Shown: in pieces, positions 24,019 to 33,715 of the stretch
Numbering within the stretch: position 1 is the first letter of the stretch
Layout: each line of letters begins with the position of its first letter
Source of the DNA: Sympetrum striolatum
Lineage: Eukaryota > Arthropoda > Insecta > Odonata > Libellulidae
DNA length: 64,000 bases
Assembly: GCA_947579665.1 (NCBI GenBank)
Contig: OX388351.1
Location: forward strand, 52,336,939 to 52,400,938
Reading direction: 5' to 3'
Made by a program: the position numbers and the translations under genes
Notes under the pieces: generated by a model
Told to the model about the DNA's origin: nothing
Seen by the model: the letters and a program-made list of their open reading frames with translations, nothing else
The model's database searches: none

Positions 24019-27000
24019 ATGAATCGGACGAGAGAAAAGATATTGCGGAAGAGGAAGGAATCGTTGGCAGTAACGTTAAAGAAGGGTTGGGAAATAGAAA
24101 CATTTTTAGAGGTAAGAGTTGACCTGCTTGACTTAAAATTCTATGTAAGTGCACCAGAATCATTTCAACTCGATGATGTTTATTCCCAACAGGTTTTCCC
24201 TCAGCCAGTCGCTTACTTCGAGGATCCTCTCAGAAAGTCCGACATTACGAAGCAAACCTGTTTGAATTACCTTAGAGACCGTTTCCGAAGAGTGTTCCCC
24301 ACGGGCGTAGAAGATGTACTAATGAAAAATAATGGCAATTTGGTCCTAGCTGCTTTTGCATTAGAGCAATGGAAAGGTGTGCTGAGGCCAGCGAGGCCAC
24401 AGAGAGAAAGAAAATTTGTAGTGGGACATCGTGACATCACGGAGTTTACCATAGAGGTAATCTTATTCTTAATAGACACCAATTTTAAGTATCGAGTACC
24501 TCTTCAAACGGTTTATCAAATTAATTTCATCCAAGAGCTAGTTAATTTCCGTGCTTGTATACGAGCACAGAATGTTGTCGCGTTTTTTCGCCTCTAATTC
24601 CAGCTCTTACCAAAGAACTAATACTCTTCAGCCTTTGCTTTTGCTACACACGCCACTTCATTATCAGTATTTTTGGTAATATTAGGGAACTGCAACGAAT
24701 AGTCACCCGTTGCGATATTATAATTTATTTTAAAATGTTTGATACACTATTCATTCCAGCTTAAGAGAAAAGTTGGCAACTTATGGTTATGCTTGGAAAA
24801 GAAATGTATTAGCTTTGTGTGGTGTATAATTGGTTGATTGGTGTTCCGGTGTCTTTGTTAGCCTGAGCATTGAAATTCCCAAAGATTTATTATTATCAGC
24901 GTTGTTAAATTCTGATACCTTAAAAATTATTAGACCTGTCAAAAATGCTAGACTCATCTTCCAGGTCCTAATTGCAGCAGCTGTGCAAATAGAAAGCACC
25001 GCTTTAAACTTAACATAGTTTTGACTGATTTCAAATCAAATATTCAACTTTTCGTGAAACAGAGTTCACCATCTGTAAAATAAAGAAAAATGCAATGTCT
25101 TAAGAATTCCTACTTCACAATCATTGGATGCGGCCGTGATATTGTGGAAAGTCATAATTAATGATAGATGTGTACTTTTCTACATAAACTTTATTTCTGA
25201 ACTACCGGTTTCGATGCAAACTCCTCCTACCTCTTCCTGGTTCCTCCTCCTCTTACCTCTTCCTAATTGGGTTTGTTACTTTGCATTTTTTTTCTATGTC
25301 CAACCCTCTCTGTTGTTAGGCTGTTTGTCGTTTAGTTTAGTTTCTGTGAACCTGACGATGATATTGTATCGAAACCGGTAGTTCGGAAATAGAGTTAATG
25401 TGGAAAAGTACACATCTATCATTAATTCCTAATTTTATCGTCGGATATTCCATAAAATTTGCCAACAAGTACTTCAAACTGAAAAATGTTACCTTTTTAA
25501 TCTTAACCCTATTTACTACTTATGAGATTTCTGATATTTCTCATTTTATTCTTTCTTATTGAAATGCTTCATCAGAGGAATTTCTGTGAATGTTAGGTGC
25601 TGTAATTCTTAAATTTATGCAGAATTTCTAAGTATAGTTACCTTTAATATTATAAAAACGCTTTTTTCAGAAAGCCTACATTGACAATCGGAATCAGATC
25701 AGAAAATACTTCAAGGCAAGTAAAAGAAAATACATGGTAATTATAGTAGAATAATCTTTCCTCTTCCTTTATGAATGTCACGGACAGTGCTGGCAGTTAA
25801 TAAGAACTTTACAAATCTAGATTTATTGTGGATTTTCCAGTATACTTCATTCTAATTCATAATTATACACTGCAATGCAGCATTATTTATAAGTCAATGT
25901 TATTGATTTACCATTACACAATACTCAGAAATTATTTTAAATACTAAAATTATCATATTATAATTTTCTCTTGTCACCTATAGTGGTGCGATAGTAAAGA
26001 GCCTTTATTAATACCAGTGGGCAGAGCTTTGACTACCTGCCCTACCTCCAAACCTCTCAACCTTATGGTATCCCTTCCCCTCATTCTTATGCAGTGAGTT
26101 TCATCTATGCACTGCAGTATTGTCAGTATCTCTTACTAAACTAGATTAAGATGTTTTGTAATAGCTGAATAACTGGTGCAATAATGAAAATCAAAATCCA
26201 AATAGAATGTCCTTAACAGAAGCAACAGTCAAAGCACGTATAAATGAAAACAATAGAATGATTTGTGAATGCTGGCAACCATGAGGAAGTGAAGGTCATA
26301 ATGTGGAGTAAATGGGGTTGGTGCGAGTGGGAGTATACCCCTCCAAGGAGAGCGATGCACAAATATTTTTGCCAGGCTCTTTACTATGTAGTAAAACTAT
26401 CATTTGCCCTGAAATAAATAAAAGAGACATTAAGGATGCTTAAACTGCTTCAAATACATAACAGTGTGTGGACTATGGCTTTGTTTGCAATGGTTTCAAT
26501 TCTCTCATAATTTAGAAGCAAATTTCAAATGCATTGATGACTGTAATCAAAAACCAAAAATTCATGAAGTTATAATTGAAATATCTATTTTCATGTAAAA
26601 TCAAAGGGCAAGCTTCTCACTTGCTTATGCTGCTTTGAAGATGATCTGTATCCACATGACATGTTCAGCTGTAAAGAGGGCCACGACTTCTGTAAGACAT
26701 GTATCAAGAGGTAAGAAGGAACAATATAAGAATTTACTTTAAACTAGGAATGGGCCTTACTTTGAAATGCTGCAGGAATTTGATCTCTCTTAAGACAGAA
26801 TGAAATATTTCAAATTATGAATGGTTTTTCTATACATTGATATGGAAAGTATAAGAAGGCACACTGCCCTAATGATTACCAGGATGATATTCTAATTAGG
26901 TAATAACCAATCATAACTAAAAAATTTCTATAATTCAAAGATTCACATGCACATTAAAAATAGCTGTGCATATTATAAACTCGTGAGACTTAAATTACTG

Positions 27001-30000
27001 AAATTCTCTATAATTGTTCAAAATTTAGAATTAAAGAACTTGGGTCTTATAAATTTCTATGGTAGAATAGTAGCTGCTAATTAAAGCCAATGCTCCTGAC
27101 ATCCTTATCTTTTATGTCATAGACTCAACTTTGTAAACAAATTTATAAACTTGTGTATTTTGGGAAATTAAATCATTAATTCTATTTCGCAGTATTGCTT
27201 GATGAGCATGGTATTGCACTTCAACAAAATTGTAACATAATATTTCATATGCCATACCATAACCAACTTTTTACCAATAAACTAAAAAGTATTCGCCATT
27301 ATTCATACAATTGCAGTTTTCAGTGCAATTTATTAATTAATGAATGTTTAAAATATCTGAAAACTATATTTATCAATTGTGTAAAAAATGTAGCAGCAAA
27401 TGAAAACTGTCAATTATTAAAATTCTCATTAAAAGAACTAATAAAAAATAACTGTTATATTTTGATTACAAATACTTTTAATCCCAACTTCTGTTCTGAA
27501 AATTTATTTTATGAAATGCAACAAATAAATTTAACTAAAGTCTAATAGAAAGATTATATTCAATTACATGTTGTCAAAACCGGAAATGACCATGAATTTG
27601 GCATTTGTATTGGAATATAACACAGAATGGAATGGGCAGAAACATACTTCCAATTGTTTTGGGTGATAAAAAAATTAATATTACATTATAAACAACTTCA
27701 ATAATGTTTGTGTGATTTAACTTGCACTAATAAATGTCTTTTCCTACAGGGGAGCTGAGATAGCAATCGGAAATGGTAAATCTTGTTACACTTGTTTAAA
27801 TGGAGACTGCAAAGTAGAATACAACCTAATAAAGTTAGAGGTAACTATCAAAAATCAGAAATGTGCATGTGAAATTGATGACTAATAAATCTGTTTTCAT
27901 TTGATTAACCAAAGATTAATAATTAAAAGATTTAATTGAAATGTAATCATGATAGGGTGTAAGTAGCTTATGTTTATTAAAGTAACATTATAAATACTGA
28001 ATACTGTAGGTTCTTTCCTCTACTTCCACATACATTGTTGACAGCAATATTATTGGTACTTTCCCTTTTTTAAATATAAACATCTTTCATTGTTAAATGC
28101 TAGTCATTAATATTTAAATTCAATATATACATTATAAGAAGATGCTTCTCCTAAATCAATGTTTATTATGAATCCTGGCTCTTGGAATGAGTTTTATATA
28201 ACTCAAATGAACAAACAGACGTATGTCTTACTTTAATCCCTAGTTAAATTAAATATATGATTATTTTATGTATAGATTATTTATATATAGATTATTTATA
28301 TATAGATATGATTATTTTGCCAAATCTTTCACATAAATTTTGTAAAATAAAGCTGTGTAAACATACTTTTGACAAGTCAATGTTTAATCTATTTTGCATT
28401 TAAATATAGGTTTCAATAAATACAGTTGTACAATTATATGATGTGCTGATGATAGAGGAATTCTTAATGTCCCATAAAATAAAATAAGTTAAGATGTTAA
28501 CTTGTTCTATGAAAATTAATAAAACCAAATTTTTCTAGGGAATACTGGATGATAAAGTCCTGAAAAAGCTAGTTCAAAACAAACAAACAGAAGAAATCAA
28601 TGCTGCTGGAATCGAAGGTCTGGAGACATGTCCTTCCTGTCCATATGCTGTCATTCCTCATCCAAAGGACAAGATATTAAAGTGTCTTAATCCGGATTGT
28701 TTGAAAAAAACTTGCAGGTTGGGAATAATTTTAACACTAAGTAGACTGACTTGAAGAAAGTACAAAGTACTAGAAGATCTTGAAGAAAAAGAAAAGCCTT
28801 ATGTTTTCCAGGATAATCAATCACAAAAATTCTTGTATATTTACTATTTTTCGTCCTCAGTCATTTCAAGAGCTTTCTTTACTCACGTCAATATAAATTT
28901 ATTTTGCTTAGCTAAATTCTTGTACCTAGCCCTTCGAAAAGATTAAATATATATGTAGGTATATGTATACATATACATACATACATTAGAATACATCTAA
29001 GTTGTGTGTATAATAATTATAATAATATAAAAATAATACAGCATGTTTATTGCCTTCCCAAATATTTTTTTCCTAAGCAGCATAATTATTTTTCTTGAAT
29101 AAAATACTTGATTGCTGGAAATATTTCTATAAAATAGCATGAGGAGATACTCACTTTATATGTTATTCTTAATATTAAACATGGAATTTACTTAGTTTTC
29201 CTAGGATTCTTTCTCAATAAATTGATTAATGGCATGTTTTTGCATCATTGTATTAGGAAGTGCAAAGGAGAGAATCACCTGCCTTTGAGGTGTGAAGAAG
29301 TGCAAAGCACTCAAATCAAAATGCGTACCTACATAGAAGACAAGATGACAGAAGCATTAGTTAGGTGAGTATGACACATGTAAAAGGGGCGTCCAAAAAG
29401 TAAGTTTCCCTGTTCTACCGCTCAGCCAAAAATAGAGGTAAGAGAGAGCCAGTTGTATCGAGTGTTAATACAAGTGTGGTGGTATTACTGGGAAAACTCT
29501 AAAGGCCACCCAAGTCATGTGATGTTTTTACAACAATTACAATCATGTACACTTCTTTGCGAGTTACCGTGAGCTGTGGAATTAGAAGTTTTATTCCTTT
29601 TTTCACTGCAAAAAATGAAACCTCTGGAGATTCATCGACAGGTATCGGCAGTCTAAGGTGAAGATGCCAAGTCTATCCAAATGGTTTGTCGCTGGAGTAC
29701 AATGTTCATCAATGAAAGAGAAACTGTTTATGACAAGGAGCGTAGCGGCAGGCCAATGACATCACATCAAGCTGATGTGATCGACACTGTTCGCGAGACC
29801 ATAGGGCTTGATAAATGCTTCAGTTGGACGAGATTCTTTCCAATCTTCCTCAGAAGTTTGAGATTAGCCGATCGTCGATGCATACCATCATCATTGATGA
29901 GCTGCAGTACAGGAAAGTCTGTGCTAGGTGAGTGCCCAGATTGCTAACGGAAGACTATAATTGGCAACACATCGAGCCAGCTAGGTCTTTCTTGCAGTTG

Positions 30001-32841
30001 GTAGAGTGTGAGTCAGATGCACTGTTTTGCCAGATAGTCACTGAGGATGAAACTTGGGTGCACCATTCAATCCCTGAATCAAAAAGACAAAGCATGATGT
30101 GGCAAAAAAAGGGTGAATGTGCTCCACAGAAAGCAAAAGTTGCTGAGTCAGCCTGGAAGGTAATAGCAATGATCTTCTGGGACTCGAAAGGAGTTAATTT
30201 GATAGACTACCTGCCCCATGGGACATCCATCAACATTGCTTGTTATTGCAAGCTTCTGAAGAAACTCCAATGAGTCATACAGAACAAACCGTACGGCCTG
30301 CTGTCACAGAAAGTTTTGTTGATCCACGACAACACGAGGCCACATTCTGCCCGAGAGAGTGCTGCAACAGGAAAACTTCCTCTGGGATGTGTTTGGTCAT
30401 CCAGCGTACTCACCTGACCTAGCCCCCAATGATTATCACCTGTTTCCGGAGCTAAAAAAACATCTTGGTGGTCGGCGCTTCTCTAATGATGTTGACCTCA
30501 AGAATGAAGTCGATTGTTGGGCGACAAATTTGGCGGTAGAACACTGTGATATCGTAGTAAAAAAACTGTTGCCAAGATACGAAAAATGTATTAAAAATGG
30601 AGACTATATCAAAAAATAAGGAAAAATCTGAATTTCTTAACTGAATAGTTTTTATAATTTTTAAATAAAGATTTTATTTTCTCTACCCCAGGGAAACTTA
30701 CTTTTTGGACGCTCCTCGTAGAAAATTCTTAGATCTAGAAACAAATTATCTTAGAAAATTGGAAAATATAATCTCATTATACAATCTTAGATTCCATACT
30801 GGATAATTATGAGTAATCATTATAAGTAAACAGTGAAAGATACTTAGATTATCTTGAATAAATTTTTGTTTCTTAAAAGGAAACATTATGCACCTGAGAA
30901 ATGCCAGTTTATGCATTAAATAATATATTTTACATTTCCCATATTTATCACTTTATAATTCCAAATTTCTGAAAAATTTCATCGTTATATACCATAGAAC
31001 AATCAAAATAGCATTTAAAATCTTTTAGATTCCATGTCTCTCTTAATCTTTTCCACTAATATTTATTTTCTTAATACCCTGTCCCTATCCACTGTTTCAT
31101 GAAATACAAGTTCTGTATATAGGTCATAGATGTTTTATCATTTTCAAAACATTAATATAGTTACTCTACTTAATGCAAAAATAATTTAAATCTGATGACA
31201 AGTGTAGGTTGTCATTGTGCCATTGGGCATCAGAAGTTCATGAGGAGCTAGACACATAATTTCCATGCAAGGGGTTAAGAGATTATATAAACTTAGCCTT
31301 CCTTAGTTGATACTTGAGAATTAACCCGCATGTGCTTGGCTTAAATCTTCATTTTACTGCAAAATGTCTTCATTCCGAGTGATCTTCTTGAGCTGTAAAA
31401 CTGTTTATCATTTACTGCTGAATAATTTGACCAAAGACCACACACTTTTAGTAATATCAGACCCAAAATCTTCAAGGTGCATGTTTGATTCATGTGAAGC
31501 ATAGAATGACTGAAATTCACATACCTATGTATTTCACTAGACCAAAATTCACTGTACTGAAACAGAAAGGAGTTCTGAATACTTTTCAGTTAAAATTTTT
31601 ACTAAACAATTCCAATTATTTTATTTAAACTCTTTCATGCATCCACAGAACTTGCTGGAAATGTAAGACAGCATTTATCAAGGAGACTGGTTGCAATAAG
31701 ATGACTTGTACTTGTGGAGCTATGATGTGCTATCTTTGTCGACAGCCAGTCACAGATTATACTCACTTCAATAATTCTCCAAATGTAAAAAGCAAAAAGT
31801 AAGTAATGCAACCTTAGAATAAGTATAAACATTGAAGCTTCAACAGTTTCATTTTTTATCAGCCAATAGCAATATACTAATTGCTAAGAGGATAATGGTT
31901 TTATAAATTTCAGTTATTCCTGAATAGAATCTCTGGAATATCCTTAATTCTCTTGAATAGATTTGCAAATGTATACAAGTGAATGAAGAATAATAATGCA
32001 AAGACATATAATTTGGGTTCCAGAATATTTTGAAACATTGAAAGAACACTTACAATTTATTGAAAAACTTTTTCTTTACGTACATTAATAGATCTTGAGA
32101 AGAAATTTGTAAAAGATTTTCGATGCAAGCTTGCCATATTCTATCTAAAATTGATAGCCATTATTTCTTGTCAACTATTTCTTATCTTAGTGCAGTGACA
32201 TAGGTTTATAGTAAATACAATATTTATGGCCATTTAACACAAAATTTTATCCTAAAATTCTGGGGCTAAAATTCTACCAATATGATATTAAAAACAATAT
32301 TTATTTATTTATGGGTGAAGCCCTTTTGCATGTGAAAAATACAAAATTTACATTTTGTTAGAAGTAAAAAAAATTTACATAAAATTTTGCCATGTGAATG
32401 TTGCAGAAAGTATTTAACTTCTAGGTAATATATGAAAAATATATCAAATTCATATAAATTAATACACTGGAGCTTATTTATTTCACCTATCACTTCAAAT
32501 TTTATTCCACTATTTTAATTAAATCTATATTTATCTCTAAGGAATGCTGTAGAGTAAGAAGTCACAATTATATTTATTTCTGAGAATAAATTGATTAAAA
32601 TACCTAAATTAAATTCTTGATGCATTGCAATAAAAATTTCATCGCTACTGCAAATGAGTTAAGCAGTTACATTTTTCTTTGTGTACATTTTAGGTGTCCT
32701 CTTTATACTGATGATGAGATGTTAGATTTTTATGCAATAAAATCAGAGGCAACCAAAGCAAAGAGACAAGTTATGAGCCTGAATCCAAATTTGGAATTGG
32801 TTCATGACCCAACTTTGTTCCTACCGAGGAATGAGAAGTAG
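24019..32841 (+). CDS. RNF216/TRIAD3-type RBR E3 ubiquitin ligase (8 coding exons)
   Basis: Proposed exons: 24019-24111, 24193-24456, 26607-26710, 27750-27840, 28539-28717, 29257-29364, 31649-31798, 32694-32841. All have GT/AG boundaries and matching phases and sum to 378 residues. Exon 2 ends in a CUE-like helix pair (YLRDRF ... VLMKNNGNLVLAA). RING1 follows: CLCC ... CKEGHDFCKTC, then CYTC and a further Cys. The IBR is split over exons 5-6 (CPSC ... CLNPDC ... CRKC). RING2 in exon 7 has CWKCK, then GCNKMTCTCGAMMCYLC; the Cys in GCN is the position that carries the ubiquitin thioester in RNF216-class ligases. RBR ligases accept ubiquitin from an E2 and pass it to substrates. The protein is far shorter than vertebrate RNF216 because most of the N-terminal region is absent; upstream exons could exist. 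The start at 24019 is chosen as the first in-frame ATG with A at -3. The first intron (81 bp) is in frame without stops, so it may be retained. Confidence 0.85.
25156..25427. mobile_element. foldback/MITE with ~62-bp inverted arms, in RNF216-like intron
   Basis: 25156-25217 and 25366-25427 are about 90% reverse complements, beginning AATTAATGATAGATGTGTAC and both containing GAACTACCGGTTTCGAT. The 148-bp centre is C/T-rich. The element is 272 bp with no ORF. It lies in the intron between the exons ending at 24456 and starting at 26607. Confidence 0.65.
25991..26387. mobile_element. possible MITE, 14-bp terminal inverted repeats
   Basis: ATAGTAAAGAGCCT at 25991-26004 is repeated as a perfect reverse complement at 26374-26387. 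The enclosed ~400 bp has no ORF and lies in the same intron as the foldback element. Only 14 bp of inverted repeat are seen, so the call is tentative. Confidence 0.35.
27193..27545 (+). other. unexplained 116-codon open frame within intron
   Basis: The frame runs open to a TAA at 27543-27545 in sequence only about 27% G+C, where stops should be frequent. It directly follows a good splice acceptor (pyrimidine-rich stretch, TTTCGCAG at 27185-27192). The predicted peptide has several Cys and Asn residues and no motif I recognise. The acceptor phase does not fit the preceding RING1 exon, so it is not an obvious alternative exon of the host gene; it may be chance or the remnant of an inserted gene. 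Confidence 0.25.
28255..28312 (+). repeat. short tandem repeat (~15-bp units)
   Basis: Repeated ATAGATTATTTATAT-type units in an intron of the RNF216-like gene; about three copies. Confidence 0.5.
29383..30718 (+). mobile_element. mariner (DD34D) transposon, full length but inactive
   Basis: Terminal inverted repeats of about 30 bp share the core GCGTCCAAAAAGTAAGTTTC and are flanked by the TA dinucleotide duplication typical of Tc1/mariner (29381-29382 and 30719-30720). Element length is 1336 bp, usual for mariner. It lies in the RNF216-like intron, starting 18 bp after the splice donor at 29365. Orientation of the transposase is the same as that of the host gene. Confidence 0.92.
29616..30619 (+). 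pseudogene. mariner transposase pseudogene
   Basis: The N-terminal helix-turn-helix region begins MKPLEIHRQVSAV, then has a nonsense codon at 29653-29655 and continues with GEDAKSIQMV and SGRPMTSHQ. Later landmarks are VTEDETWVHH (first catalytic Asp), WDSKGVNLIDYLPHGTSIN, a LLIHDNTRPHSAR segment in another frame (second Asp), and YSPDLAPNDYHLFPELKKHL (third Asp, 34 residues on, the mariner DD34D signature). At least three frameshifts and several stops divide the frame, so no active transposase can be made. All three catalytic positions are still readable. Confidence 0.9.
30721..31648. other. remainder of RNF216-like intron
   Basis: No element recognised between the mariner and the RING2 exon. 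Confidence 0.3.
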
Positions 32842-32986
32842 CCAAAGGATCCCGGCTAACAAGAATAATGATTTATGATATTAACAAAACTTTCCTACTT
32901 TGGCATGCACTGTTTATTTTCATATGTATATATATAGATACAACAATTTTATATATTTCCTATATTTTATGTATGTTTTAAATATC

Positions 32987-32992
32987 AATAAA
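32987..32992 (+). terminator. poly(A) signal AATAAA of RNF216-like gene
   Basis: AATAAA 146 bp after the stop codon, followed by T-rich sequence with TGT words. This is the most likely cleavage/polyadenylation signal. Confidence 0.6.
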
Positions 32993-33114
32993 ATATATTT
33001 TATGATGTATAATTTTTTAAATGTACATCATTGTATATTTTAGTGCATTATGATCAAACTTAAAGGCGATGAGATTGTTTTGATAGTTGATATGGTTTTT
33101 TTTATTTTTGGTAG

Positions 33115-33350
33115 ATTGTTTGGTAAATGTTATTGGTAGTACCTCAGGGTAGCGCCATTTTGGACCTCTTGTTTTCTTGATTTATACGAATGACTTGTAA
33201 AGAAAGAAGTGACAAGATAGATAGTAATGTGAGGATATTTGCGGATGATACAGCTGGCTTTATTAGTACATGATGTTCTGAATTCTGCTGAAAAATATAT
33301 TCAATTCGATGCGATATTTTAAAATTTTTGGAAGGCTTTGAATAAGGTAC
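33115..33350 (+). pseudogene. CR1-like LINE RT fragments, left of P-like insertion
   Basis: A PQGSAILDLLF / IYTNDL segment (about 33133-33200) and a FADDT box (about 33237-33255, catalytic Asp pair) are followed by QFDAIF and NFWKALNKV (about 33302-33350). In intact LINEs the DF-KAFDKVPH motif lies before the PQGS and FADD boxes, so the order here is permuted and implies two copies or a rearrangement. The KALNKV end joins, across the inserted unit, to VPHHKLL at 40279. Confidence 0.65.
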
Positions 33351-33358
33351 ATTCCGCA

Positions 33359-33447
33359 GCAAAAGTATCTTGAATTTTTGTTTTGCGTGAAATATAAGGT
33401 TAGGGATACATAATTTAAGGAAAGGGTTCGGGCGCAAATCTTGCAAC
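33359..33447 (+). repeat. left terminal inverted repeat of 6.9-kb unit
   Basis: Starts GCAAAAGTATCTT, contains GTTTTGCGTGAA and TTAGGGATACATAATT, and ends ATCTTGCAAC. It aligns with the reverse complement of 40181-40270 with about 13 differences and one gap. Confidence 0.75.
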
Positions 33448-33715
33448 AGTGTCGTAGCCTAGAACTTTTACCTAGGCCTGAGCCAGGCCAATGACAAGCG
33501 TTCATTTGTTAGAATTCTGCTTTCGCCGTTGACTTTTCGGGGGACCGAACGATGGAGCTACTAGTACAAATGGTTCCAACACCACCGAAGGAGGTGAGGG
33601 CAAGCTTTCTCTTCGATGTCCAATGGAGCTCACGCGACCATAGACGCCATTGACATTCTAATTGCGGTTCTCATGTGGTCCTGCGATTTTCTGCATTACT
33701 CCGAAAATTGTGAAG

